Source: Posidonia oceanica (Eukaryota > Streptophyta > Magnoliopsida > Alismatales > Posidoniaceae). Taken from it: a stretch of 64,000 nt of DNA. The notes below the pieces were generated by a model. The model was not told the origin of the DNA. It made no database searches and saw nothing but the letters and a program-made list of their open reading frames with translations. The DNA lies in NCBI GenBank assembly GCA_037176725.1, contig JAZBRS010000059.1:5629001-5693000 (forward strand), given 5' to 3'. The translations under genes were made by a program, and so were the position numbers. Numbering within the stretch: position 1 is the stretch's first letter; each line of letters starts with the position of its first letter. Of this stretch, positions 53,104 to 63,770 are shown in pieces.

Positions 53104-54783
53104 CTAACTAAAAATACTATTATTCAAATCAGATAAATAATTAAAATCAGGAGATCCATCAGAAGCAGAGTAAACATCAGAGTCAGAGGATACATCAGAA
53201 TCATATTCAGGCAGAAGAACTTTATCTCTAGCAACAGGACTCAAATTATGTTGCAATGAATCACAAGAACTACCTGGATTAGTAGGAGAAGGATTTGGCT
53301 GGGTACCAGGAGGGTCGAAGTTTGCTTCCTCCATATCCTCATCCTCCATGCAGTCGATAGCAGCGAGAACTGCCTTTAATTTTTCTTTATTGATCTTCCT
53401 GCCTTTACCCACCACTGTTCTGGATTTTCTCTGGGCAGCAGTAGGGAAGATCTCATTGGAGGCTTGAATAAGAGGGAGGAGGGGAGCAGTGCCAGTAACC
53501 TCAATGGTTTTAGCAGCCATCCTAGCACCAAGGACAAGAGGGGAGGGCCGGCCCTGATCCAACAAGGACTCAGACAGGGTAGCAATTTCCTTATTATGAT
53601 GGGATTTGGCAACTAGAGGCAGGGAAAAAGAAGACTGATTAGGTTCCTCCAAATGAAGAGCAGGAAAAGGCTCCCAAGACTTAGATGATTCCTTCCTGAA
53701 AGACTGAGTAGGATGTAAACCAGAGCTAACCCCAATCTTGCCAAGGGGCTGAGAATTGGCTCCCCTACCTGGATTGACCGACCGCTTCCAGACATGTTTT
53801 CCCTTGTTATGGAATTGGCTGCCAGACCCATCTTTCCAGCCCTTTGAGTGCCTAAAAGGCCGCCCGGGGGGGCACTGGTTCCCTCTCTGAGGTGTCGAAC
53901 CCATAGAGAAAGAGGGAGGGCTAGGACCCCAGGAAGACAAGCTAAAGGAACAAATGTCCCAACTCCTACAGCATCTGATAGGGTAAACATTTCTAGCAAA
54001 AGCGAAGTACCTTATATCTGGGAGAGACTTACCCATATGCAAAGCAATTTTGATCCGAGCATAACCTTGAAATTTTGCCTGCTCAATCCTAAAGTCGACC
54101 TCCAGAAGTTCAGCGAAATCATTAACTATAGAATGGAAAAGGTTAACATTCCATAGATGGTGCGGTATACCTTCCAGTCTAATCCACATGACCTCGTCTT
54201 TGAGAGTGAAGACCGTACTAGAGTGAGCCAACCAGGGAGCAAAAGATGCAAGAAGAGCAACTAGAGAAACCCCCGAAGTCTTAAGGGCTTCATCCCTAGC
54301 CGTCGGAGAAGAAAACTTAAGTAGAAATTTGCCTGACACAAACTCAAAGACTTCCCAAACTAGGGAAGAAGGCCAGTGATTCAAAAGGTGTACCTCTAAC
54401 TCATCTTTGGTTACCCCAGGAGCATGAGGGGTTATAATAGCACATGAAGAGAAAAAATCAAGCTGGTCACAGATTTCTTCAGAAGGGGGAATAATGATGG
54501 GGTTATGGGAAGAGAGCCCAACCATAACTGGTGGTGGTTGAGGCAGATCAGGCCTCGCAGCCTGGAAAATAAATCTGCAAATAGGTGTCGCATGGTTAGG
54601 TGATTTACAGCGGAAGCACAAGCCTTTAAATCTACACCGGACCTTTTTATGACCTAATAGAACACATGAAAAGCATCTCCCTGACTTAACACAATAACTC
54701 ACCAAAGAGGAGCGAGGCTTACCTCGCCGAACCACCGTATTCCAGCCTTCCTCCCCAGAATCCAAACAATCACCACTAACAGG
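53104..54783 (-). pseudogene. L1 ORF1, C-terminal part (zinc knuckles and DUF4283-like)
   Basis: This part is open from the insertion junction to the TAG at 53104-53106. Two CCHC knuckles, CFSCVLLGHKKVRC and CFRCKSPNHATPIC, lie at about 54577-54675. Then come FVSGKFLLKFSS and DEVMWIRLEGIPHHLWN, matching the DUF4283-type RNA-binding region of plant L1 ORF1, and a Lys-rich and acidic tail. The order knuckle-then-DUF4283 is one I associate with monocot L1s. The apparent ATG at 54846 lies in the inserted element; the true start is upstream at 62361. Confidence 0.85.
54779..54783. repeat. 5-bp target-site duplication, left, of the LTR-type insertion
   Basis: ACAGG immediately before TGTTGACACC; identical to 60995-60999. 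Confidence 0.85.
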
Positions 54784-57700
54784 TGTTGACACCCCATTTT
54801 GACAAGCTCGGATCATTTGGGACCTTCTGGTGACTTCTGGACTCAAACCCTAACCTAAACCCAAACCCTAATCCTCTTTATTACCCTTCAAAACCAAGCA
54901 AACTTGACCTAAGCCTTTACCCCTCTTCCCAAACTCAAAACCTGACCAAAATCCATAGGAAAATCCACCAGCACCCACTTAGCAAACCTACCCAAGAACC
55001 TAGAAATTTCCAACCCAAGACCATTCCCAAAAATCCTAGAAAATCTAGGTGAAACTCCCCTTTTTCTACGCCTTAAAACCCCTCCAAAACCTCCTTGGAA
55101 TCAAACCAAAACTTCAGAGCCAGCTCCTCAAACTGTAGACTACCCACTCTCCAACTTTCATCACATTCTAAGACCTTTAAGACCTTCATTTGCCCTAATT
55201 ATCCTTTTCTCTCTCCGGGATTATCATTTTCTCTCTCCTCTCTCTCTCCTGATTATCATCTCTCTCTTCATCCCCTTCTTGCCCTTTTTCTTGCCTGGCC
55301 GTGGGCCCCCTTTGTGCTTCTATCCTTCCTCTATCTTATTCCTATTTTTGCTTTATTTTTAGCTTTTTCCCTGAATTTTAAAAAATCATTTTCCTCCAAC
55401 TCATCTCTTTTCCTTTTATTTCTCCCTTTTTCCATTTCCTTCCTCCTTCTCTTTTCCTTTTCTTTCTTTTGCTAAAATCCATAAAAAGCCCTAAAAATCT
55501 GTAAAACTCTAAAACGTAAGAGAAACAAACCAGAACTCTAAGAAAAACAATTAAAAAACATTAAACAAGCAATTAAAAACTTAAACCTAACTAAATCAAG
55601 CTAAAATAGGAAATCAAGCATGCAAACTAAAAATGCAAAACAAACCAAAAAGAAAATACTGAAAAATCAAGGAAAAAACTAAAATAAAATCAAAACCCAC
55701 CAAAAGCGAAAACCCCATCAGAATAATTAAAAAGCAAATTCTAAAAAGAAGCAAAACAATTAAAAACACTAGGATAAACAATTATTGAAGGAAAAAAGGC
55801 TTAACTTAACAAACATAAGAAAAACAATTTAAGAACTTAATTAAAAAGAAAATGAGAAACACATTAAAAAGACTTAAAAACACTTAATCAGACAAGAGAA
55901 ACCTAACTAAAAAACATCAAGAAAAATTAACAAATAAAAATCAAACATAACCCAAAAGACTTAAGAAAGAAAACCCTAAAAGGACTAAAACTAAAAAGCC
56001 CAAAACCCATTCTAATTAACCTAAAAATAAATCCTAAAAAATCCTAATTAATATCCTAAATGCTTAACAAGAAAAACACAATTTTAAAAGCAATTTAAAA
56101 GGGTTTAACAAACACTTAATCAAGTGGAAAACAAATTAAAAACAAAAGAAAGCCTTAAAACCCTAATCAAGCCCAAAACACACTAATTAATCAAAAACAG
56201 TCATTAAAAAATCTAATTAAAATCCTAACTCACAACACAAACACCCTAGTATTTTTTACTTATTTTTAATTTATTTTTTTCTATTTTATTTCTCCCCTTT
56301 TTTCCTCTCTTTCTTTCTTTCTTCCTTCTCTTTTTTCTTTCCTCTCTTTCCTTGCTGGGCCCAATTAGCCCGTCTCTTTTCTTTTCTTTTTTTTCTTTCT
56401 CTTTTCTTTTTTTCTTTCTTTCCTTCAGCTCGCAGCCCAGCCCGCTTCACCCTTCTTCCTCCTTCAGCATTTCTGCAGCCTTCTCCCGCGAGCGGCTGCT
56501 CCAGTTCTCCCTCCATCGTTTGAATTCGAAGCCTCCATCATATCATCCTACAGGGCTTGCCTCGGCCTCCTCTCCTCTCAGCACCTTTTCCGGGAGGCAT
56601 TAACTGCCTGTCGACTCGCCGACCTCCTCTCAACTCCAGCTCCAGTGTCCAGCGCTGACAGGATTTGAAAATCCTCTACGCGCCCAGCTCCGCTGAAGCC
56701 TTCTGATAAAGCCTCAGCATTCTGATAAAGCCTCAGCATTCGACCTCCTTCAGTGCCCCTTTTGCCATCCGAGAGAGAGAGCTGAAGTCCAGAGAGAATT
56801 CCCAAGCAAACAACTCCTTCTTCTCCCTCTGAATTCAGCAAGCCTTCCTCTTCTTTTTCCAATAACCCAACACCCTTCCGAGCCTTCATCCCTCTCCTAG
56901 TTGCTCCCCCAAACTCACCCAGCAACCAGCCATCTTCCTTCACCATTTCCCGGCCATTCCACCACTAAAACACTACCTGATCACCTGCAGAAAGCCAACA
57001 GCAACCCAACACTGATCCCTCCAGAATCCCCTTCACCACAACCCGCTGCTTCTTCCCAAAATCCACCCAGAAATCCGCCTGACCTCCACCTTTCCAAAGC
57101 ACCCGACCATCAACCTCCTCTCCCACCACAGACCACAAGCTTCACAACAAACACCTATCACTCCTGACCAGAAACCGACCCAACCTGCAAACTCCCTCCA
57201 CACTCTCCAGAAACCCAGGCCAGCTATCCAGAACCACTCCTCGGACCTCCAGCAACCTCCCGGAAGGCCCCATCAGGTCCGACGAGTAGCAAACAAACCC
57301 CCCAACCTCCGGCTCCATTCTGTGAACCCAAAAACTCCGAATCTTTAGCTGAGCTTCGAAGCTCGCGTCCGATCAATCGAGAAGCACCAGAAGCATGTCC
57401 TGAAGCCGCTCCGGCCTTCGCGAGCAGCTGACGATCACCGCAGCGACCGGACGACCTCCGCCGACGACTGCTGAAGCTGCTGAGGTCGGGAGGACGATTC
57501 AGACGCGGAGCCAGGTGATTCTCTGCTCCTTTAGTCTTCTTTTCTTCTCGTGCTGCTTTTCCGCCCCTTAAAAGTAGGATTCCGGCCCTCCTGCTCCGAT
57601 GCCACTCTCCGGTCAGGTCGTCTTCTCCGGCGCAGTTCTCCGGTCATCGCAACGCACCAGCCAGCGGAACGCAACCCCGACGATCCCCTCAGCTCCGCAC

Positions 57701-57831
57701 GGACCTCAGGAAGCTCCTCTGGCCCTCAGGACGCAGCGTCGCTGCGTCGAACTGTCGGACCAAGCTCCTGAACCTCTGCAGAGCTTCGGCGAGCGCTCCG
57801 GTGCGTTCCAGGCCGTGTCGTCCTTCGCCAC

Positions 57832-58840
57832 TGTAGTAATCCCAATCGGAATCAGGCTTACTATTAGCGACGATTGATCCGAGGAAGAGGCTCAACTCGA
57901 AAACACTTAAAATCGAGGAGAAAAGAGGAAGATAAGACAAATCAGAGTCGCCACCATGTCTATTAACGGAAGACAAGGAAAATCGGGGGAAATGCGTGGA
58001 TTAAACACGCAAATCCAAGCAAAAAATGCAAAGCAAAGTAATGCAAAAGAAAACAAACGCAAATACATGCAAATGAGATGACTCTAGCCTAGGATAAGGG
58101 CGATATGGTCATTACGGGCCGAAAGACTGGGCAAGGACTCCTGTTACGCGCGGGGAAGGTGTTAGGCACCCCCGACACGCCCGAGAATCGGTCTTTCTAG
58201 GCTTACGCTCGCATACGCAAGGAAATGCAGATCTGGATGCCTATGTGCCTATGAATGCCTAAATGAATGCTCAAGGTGTGCTCTAAGTGATGGGATGCAA
58301 TGCAGGGAAAGTAAACGTGCAGTCTAAGTGCTCAGCAGCGCTGTCTGTGTTCCGAACCGGGCAAAACCTGGCTCGTGAGAACTCCAGGCAGTAAGCATCA
58401 CAGCCCTATATGCAAATGCAGGCGAAAAAGCAAAACAACGGGAAAACCATGCAATGCAGGCGACATGCAAGAGAAAACGGCGTAAAATGCGCAAAACGAG
58501 GCAAGAAACGAAAACGGCACGCGAAACGGTGCAAAAAGACAAGACGGGCACACAAAACGGTGCCAAAAAACAAAGCGGGCACGCGAAACGGTGCCAAAAG
58601 CAAAGCGGGCACGCAAAACGGTACCGAAAACGAAGCGGACACGCAAAACGGTGCCGAAAGACGGGATAAAACTTCGGCAAAACCAAGCAGATGCAGATGC
58701 AAAGAGAGAGGATAAGAAAAGCGAAAGGAGAAGCAAACAGTGCGTGTGTGAGAACAGACACTGTTTAAGGACCACGCAGAGTAGGTGTGAAGACCTACAT
58801 TGGGAAGAATAAGCAAGTGGGGGGATTACCACTGCTTTGT
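57832..58840 (-). repeat. Left arm of 1,009-bp inverted repeat
   Basis: Begins TGTAGTAATCCCAATCGGAA and ends GGATTACCACTGCTTTGT; its reverse complement is 59986-60994. Only a few differences were seen along the arms. It carries a minisatellite at about 58506-58655 (period 30-32, core GGCACCGTTTTGCGTGCCCG on the minus strand). The long open frames here are mirror copies of those in the other arm and are not genes. Confidence 0.92.
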
Positions 58841-59985
58841 CATTTTTGCATTTTTGCATACAGGTCCATTTAAATGCACAGTAGCATTTTTGCATTTTTT
58901 CCCCTGCATCTTTTAAAAATTGCATATCAGTCCGCAGACCTTGATCTCAGTGCATATTTTGCATTTTAAATTGCATTCTTGACTTTGCATGATTTAAAAA
59001 TGACACATAGGTCCTTTGCATCCGTTTAAAATCATTTAAAATGACTGTTTTGCCCTTAAAATTGCATTTTAGCTCCCATGTTTGCAAAATTGCATGTAGG
59101 CCCTTCACTTGCATTCCCAGACTCCCCGGAACCCTGTTTTCTGGAAAAATTGCATTTTAGACCCCAAACTTTTACAAAATTGCCTTCCAATTGCCATCTG
59201 CTTTCAAAACTTCTTCTGATGCATACCTTCCTTTAAGTATTGTTTTTTTAACCCATCCTTTGCAAAATTGCCCTCTGTCTCCTCCTGTTTTCAAAACCCC
59301 TGCCTGTAAGGTCACATACTTTTTCAAAATTGCATTTTTTTTAGACCCCTTTTCTTTTTAAAAATAGCATTTGAACTCCTGTTTTCCTGAAAATTCCCCC
59401 TTGTGTTCTTTTTTTGCTTTCTGCATGCATTTTGCATTCATGTAGCTTTGCACTTAGCATCCCTTTGCACACACTAGAGCCCCCTTAGCTCCCTTTCACC
59501 TGGGAGGACCTTTTTTGCACACCCCTAGGATCTCCTGAACACTTAGATCTATTCTTCTCTCCTGTTCTGACCCTCCTGCTTTGAAGCTGCGATATCTTCC
59601 AATCCGGCCGTTGGATCTTCTCAAATAAGCTGCCCAGACGACCGCGTTGAAGCGCTCTTCAGCATGGATCAAGCAGATTTCAGATCAGGCCCCAAGGATT
59701 TCTAGGTATGTCCTCCTAAACCCCTGCATCGCATTCATTTACATGCCATTTGCATTGTTTGCCTTGTTTTCGCTTTTTGTTTCTTCGATCATGTAGAATA
59801 GGACTTCCTCTTCTCATCTATCAATCCTGTTCCTCTTTTCGCGTATTCCCAAGTGTTTTGTGTTGCGTTTCCCCTGGATTCACCACTTATTGCGACTTTC
59901 TTCCCCCTTTTCCACGATCCGATCGCGCCGCGAGCTTTGGGTAGCGTGTGAGACACATCGTGGGGCGGTTTAGTGGGAAACGGTC
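58841..59985. other. Spacer between the inverted arms
   Basis: About 1.1 kb of non-coding DNA. 58841-59470 is dominated by irregular repeats of TTGCATTTT and AAAATTGCATTTTAG words. 59470-59985 is C/T-rich. No gene. Confidence 0.7.
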
Positions 59986-60994
59986 ACAAAGCAGTGGTAA
60001 TCCCCCCACTTGCTTATTCTCCCCAATGTAGGTCTTCACACCTACTCTGCGTGGTCCTTAAACAGTGTCTGTTCTCACACACGCACTGTTTGCTTCTCCT
60101 TTCGCTTTTCTTATCCTCTCTCTTTGCATCTGCATCTGCTTGGTTTTGCCGAAGTTTTATCCCGTCTTTCGGCACCGTTTTGCGTGTCCGCTTCGTTTTC
60201 GGCACCGTTTTGCGTGCCCGCTTCGCTTTTGGCACCGTTTCGCGTGCCCGCTTTATTTTTTGGCACCGTTTTGCGTGCCCGTCTTGTCTTTTTACACCGT
60301 TTCGCGTGCCGTTTTCGTTTCTTGCCTCGTTTTGCGCATTTTACGCCGTTTTCTCTTGCATGTCGCCTGCATTGCATGGTTTTCCTGTTGTTTTGCTTTT
60401 TCGCCTGCATTTGCATATAGGGCTGTGATGCTTACTGCCTGGAGTTCTCACGAGCCAGGTTTTGCCCGGTTCGGAACACAGACAGCGCTGCTGAGCACTT
60501 AGACTGCACGTTTACTTTCCCTGCATTGCATCCCATCACTTAGAGCACACCTTGAGCATTCATTTAGGCATTCATAGGCACATAGGCATCCAGATCTGTA
60601 TTTCCCTGCGTATGCGAGCGTAAGCCTAGAAAGACCGATTCTCGGGCGTGTCGGGGGTGCCTAACACCTTCCCCGCGCGTAACAGGAGTCCTTGCCCAGT
60701 CTTTCGGCCCGTAATGACCATATCGCCCTTATCCTAGGCTAGAGTCATCTCATTTGCATGTATTTGCGTTTGTTTTCTTTTGCATTGCTTTGCTTTGCAT
60801 TTTTTGCTTGGATTTGCGTGTTTAATCCACGCATTTCCCCCGATTTTCCTTGTCTTCCGTTAATAGACATGGTGGCGACTCTGATTTGTCTTATCTTCCT
60901 CTTTTCTCCTCGATTTTAAGTGTTTTCGAGTTGAGCCTCTTCCTCGGATCAATCGCCGCTAATAGTAAGCCTGATTCCGATTGGGATTACTACA
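59986..60994 (+). repeat. Right arm of 1,009-bp inverted repeat
   Basis: Mirror of 57832-58840, ending exactly at the element terminus (GGGATTACTACA). It contains the minisatellite at about 60171-60320 (units start near 60171, 60201, 60231, 60262, 60294) and the GGTGCCTAACACCTTCCCC word at about 60655. Confidence 0.92.
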
Positions 60995-60999
60995 ACAGG
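60995..60999. repeat. 5-bp target-site duplication, right, of the LTR-type insertion
   Basis: ACAGG immediately after ...TTACTACA; identical to 54779-54783. Confidence 0.85.
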
Positions 61000-62361
61000 C
61001 AAGTGAAGTAAAGGAGCCGGTGGAGAGAAAGTGGGAGAAGAGACACACAAGTGAGGATTAAAAGGAGAGGACAGAATAGAGAAGCGGAAACCGCCGTGGT
61101 AGGAATCCATTACCTCAACCGCCTCTTCGCCCTCTCCACCCCTCCTCGAGTGAAAGGGAGACGGATCAAATCCCGCCATAATCTCAGCATTAAATTTCGT
61201 CTGACATGAAACATTGAAAGACCCGACAATAGGACTGCGCATGGATAACGTCGAATCAGCAACTGCAGAGAAGGACATACCATACTGCAGACTCAAAACC
61301 CCGCCAGCCTCAAGAGAAGATTCAAAACCTAGGTAAGGACAAAAAGGGTAATTCAAACCAACAGCACCGCTGTCCAAGGAATTCAAGAGTTCCTTCAGAA
61401 CTTGACTCGTCCCCATACCAAACTCAGGGCTAGGGACCCCGATCGAGTTAGCCCGAGCCACACCCATAAGGTCTTTAAGAACCAAACTAAATGAGGTAAA
61501 GTTAAATGCATTACCCAAGAAGCCGCCCAAGTCAGACTTTACACCCAAGACAATCTGGCAGGAGTCAGACCATGACAAAGCGCATTGGGAATCACCGTCC
61601 GCCAATTTTCCCCCGTTGGGCACATTCCGGCAGCACCGCCACACACCGATCGGAGGGATCACCTGAGAGCCTGCAACTCCCTCATGGCTAAAAGTGTCAT
61701 AGAGGGATCCACCCAAGGGAGATCCAAGACTGGAGGAAGAGTCGACACCACAATCCAAAGAGAAAGCGCAGGGATCAAACTCAGAGCATTTACTCTGATA
61801 TTGATCCGACGAAGAATAGCTATCTAAGCCACCCAACACTAAATAGGACTGCGACCGAGGAGCCAGAGTCGGTGGCTTTACGCCTACTTCCAGACAATCA
61901 AGATCCAGGATCAAAGGACACACATCTAGTGACCTACTCCTCACTAGACTGATTTATGCCAGCGATAAGGAGTCAGACACGCTGGGGGAAAGAAGATTAT
62001 CCCCCTCCCTCCGACTTCGCGGCCTCACAGAGAAAGAAGAACAACTAACCAACAAAGGATAAATATTCACAGAGGTCAAACTAACCTCCCCTGAAGGAAA
62101 AGACTTAAAATCACACTCAATGTTACCCCCAGGTCCTTGACAAGGGGTTATAGGACTCCCCCTCTCGCCCTCGATCAAAGTACTCAAGTTATCAGAGGGG
62201 AGTAGCAAATCTTCCTTCGTAGGGGAACCCAAAAATGAAATAGGCGATCCCAAAAGAAACGACGGATCCATCGGATGCTGAGGAGGCTGAACCATCAGCC
62301 CCTTATTCTTAATATTGAATCTCCGTCTCCAGAAGGAGAGAGGCTTACCCATCAAAGCCAA
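60995..62361 (-). pseudogene. L1 ORF1, N-terminal part
   Basis: Starts at an ATG (62361), MALMGKPLSFWRRRF, and runs in one frame to the insertion point at 60995, with a single in-frame TAA at 61954-61956. The region is Ser/Gly/Pro-rich and without a domain I know. Together with 54778-53104 it makes 3042 nt (1014 codons including stop) in continuous frame across the insertion site. This shows it is the 5' half of the same ORF1 and not a separate gene. Confidence 0.8.
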
Positions 62362-62943
62362 AGGGAGAAACCAAGAGACCGCGGAAAGAACAGCTCAGCT
62401 ACGACGCCCACCGAAGAAAAAGCTGGGTGCTAGTGCCCACCGCGGGAGGGGAAAAAACACCTCTAGAAAAGTAAAAGCAACCCACTACCACAAGCAAGAA
62501 CCAGTCGAGGAGACAAAACCACCTACCTCCATTGGAAACAGAGGCAACCGTTGAAACAGCTCAATGACGACACCCCACCGAGAGACAGCGCTAGGTGCAA
62601 GAGCCCACCAAAAAGGCAGAGAACACACCTCCAATAAAGTAAAAGCAACCACAACCGAAAAGCAAGTACCAGCCGAGAGAGCAAGGAGGTCCCTCCAAGA
62701 AGCACCGGGCCACGCAGATGGAACGCGAGCTGAGCGGCTAGAGCAAAGGTCCAACTAGAGGACCAAAAAACAAGATCCCCCCAAGAGTCGGAAGCTAGCC
62801 CCCACACCGAGAGCAAGAGATAAGAGGCAGAGCCACCGGAGGCAGGAGACAAGGCTCTGCCGAGGAGGCGAAGCGGTGCAAGGGTATTGGAGAGGAGAGG
62901 CCTCTCAAGAAGAGCTATGGTATAACACAATGTTAAGGAGCCA
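62362..62943 (-). promoter_or_regulatory. L1 element 2 5' UTR with two subrepeats
   Basis: Two related blocks about 168 bp apart. GTAAAAGCAACC occurs at 62471 and 62639, preceded by GCT(G)GGTGC.AG.GCCCACC words near 62420 and 62588 and followed by AAGCAAG(A/T)ACCAG. The blocks are GC-rich compared with the flanks. 5' UTR repeats in L1s often carry the internal promoter, so a promoter role is inferred. Confidence 0.55.
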
Positions 62944-62951
62944 TCACTGTT
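62944..62951. repeat. Target-site duplication, right, of L1 element 2
   Basis: TCACTGTT, identical to 48877-48884, directly at the 5' end of the L1. Confidence 0.65.
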
Positions 62952-63085
62952 GACAAAGCAATACAATTCAACAAGATTTGATCAAGCTTGGCTATCTTAT
63001 GTTCTTACCAAGTTGCCTACAACTATCGTCCATTTCAGGCGGTTCATATTTGGAGATATAATTGGATTGTCGAGTTTTCCTGCAT
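62952..63085. other. Short flank between L1 element 2 and the next L1 tail
   Basis: About 130 bp of moderately complex sequence with open readings on both strands but no recognisable product. It could be genic sequence into which the two LINEs inserted. Confidence 0.3.
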
Positions 63086-63560
63086 GTTTTTTTAAAACGG
63101 TAAATATCTATTAATATTATAACTTGGCTATGTATTCTACTACTAAATAAGTAAAAAATAGTACAAAGTTTCACACTACATATAGTTCAGACACAAAATG
63201 AACAAAAAAATGTTCAAGATATATCCTAAAAATATCAAAAAAGGGGTAATTAACAATAGTATTGTACCAAAAACACTAACAGACAAAATACTAATAATTG
63301 TACTAATACAGCCAAAGAGATGGTGGCTAAACATCGGAAAACATCAAAGAAATTCTACTAATAATTGTTCAAGTATCCAAGTCATGTACCTCAGGAGTCG
63401 GAATACCAGGATTTGCGCCATCAACTACCACAGATTCAGTAGTCAGGACCCCCTCAACATTCAGGTCAACAAACGAAGGTACAGTTTTGCTACATATATG
63501 ATGCCTATTTTTACGAAACTTCCTAAAAGAACAATGCTATTACATTGCCAAAAAAAAAAA
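63086..63560 (-). mobile_element. L1 3'-end fragment
   Basis: The plus strand reads TTTTTTTAAAACGGTAAATATCTATTAATATTA, the same terminal sequence as L1 element 2 (GTAAACGATAAATATCTATTAATT), so this is the 3' end of a related minus-strand L1. The rest to about 63560 looks like LINE 3' UTR, but I could not set its 5' end or a target duplication. Confidence 0.5.
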
Positions 63561-63631
63561 AATAGAACTTCATTAAAAATTAGTGATCATAGGCACGCAC
63601 CTATGCTAGTTGTCTGTGGAAGTATTTCTTG

Positions 63632-63762
63632 TCTTTTTTTTTTGTAAACGGTAGTGAGATTATTTTCTTTATTATTTTTTCTCCTTTAATTTGTAAGATT
63701 CAAACTCAAAAAAAAGATTTGTATTCTACTTCTCTAATCAGCTGCACCAAAGCAGTTTGGTT
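63632..63762 (-). mobile_element. tRNA-derived SINE
   Basis: On the minus strand a box A-like TGGTGCAGCTGATTAGAG (63749-63732) is followed about 40 bases later by a box B-like GAGTTTGAATCTTAC (63707-63693), then an A/T-rich body and an end CTACCGTTTAC plus A10 (63643-63634). Flanks ATTTCTTG (63624-63631) and ACTTCTTG (63763-63770) form a 7/8 target duplication. Size about 130 bp. The 3' end ACCGTTTAC-A(n) matches the nearby L1 3' ends. Confidence 0.6.
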
Positions 63763-63770
63763 ACTTCTTG

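Larger units (their letters stand above)
54784..60994. mobile_element. 6.2-kb LTR-type insertion (solo LTR or deleted gypsy/Tat-like element) in L1 ORF1
   Basis: Begins TGTTGACACCCCATTTTGAC and ends GATTGGGATTACTACA: TG...CA ends, flanked by a perfect 5-bp duplication ACAGG. Excising it with one ACAGG joins L1 ORF1 in frame, which fixes the boundaries. No gag or pol frame is present. Inside are a pyrimidine/A-rich left half (54784-57831), two 1,009-bp inverted arms and a 1.1-kb spacer. The words GGTGCCTAACACCTTCCCC (both arms) and TGGTGGCGACTCTG (60870 and its inverse near 57955) recall Ty3/gypsy Tat/Ogre-type LTRs and their tRNA-Arg primer site. Ogre LTRs can reach this size, so one very long solo LTR is possible; a deleted non-autonomous element is the alternative. 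Confidence 0.75.
48885..62943 (-). mobile_element. Near full-length L1 (LINE) retrotransposon, element 2, split by an LTR insertion
   Basis: Reading minus strand: 5' UTR 62943-62362 with two 168-bp-spaced subrepeats, ORF1 (62361 to 53104, interrupted at 60995/54783), ORF2 with APE endonuclease, reverse transcriptase and zf-RVT region (about 52962-49200), and a 3' UTR ending ...ATATTTATCGTTTACAAA. Flanking TSD TCACTGTT (8 bp). Removing the 6.2-kb insertion leaves about 7.8 kb, a normal size for a complete plant L1. ORF1 has one in-frame stop and ORF2 many stops and shifts, so it is inactive. The catalytic words are still readable, including YADD at 50850-50861. Confidence 0.88.

Noticed and set aside
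56286..56946. Charged Lys/Glu-rich and Pro-rich open frames around 56.3-57.2 kb
   Set aside because: Products of polypyrimidine tracts inside the LTR-type insertion; no domains and present in overlapping frames on both strands.
58324..58925. Several overlapping open frames of 130-175 codons on both strands of the inverted arms (and their mirrors at 59973-60502)
   Set aside because: They are mirror images in both arms, are Phe/Cys/Arg or Lys/Thr/Arg low-complexity products of a 30-bp minisatellite, and lie in an LTR-type element.
60949..62361. A separate minus-strand gene of about 450 codons
   Set aside because: It has the in-frame TAA at 61954 and continues in frame into L1 ORF1 once the LTR insertion is ignored, so it is the N-terminal half of ORF1.
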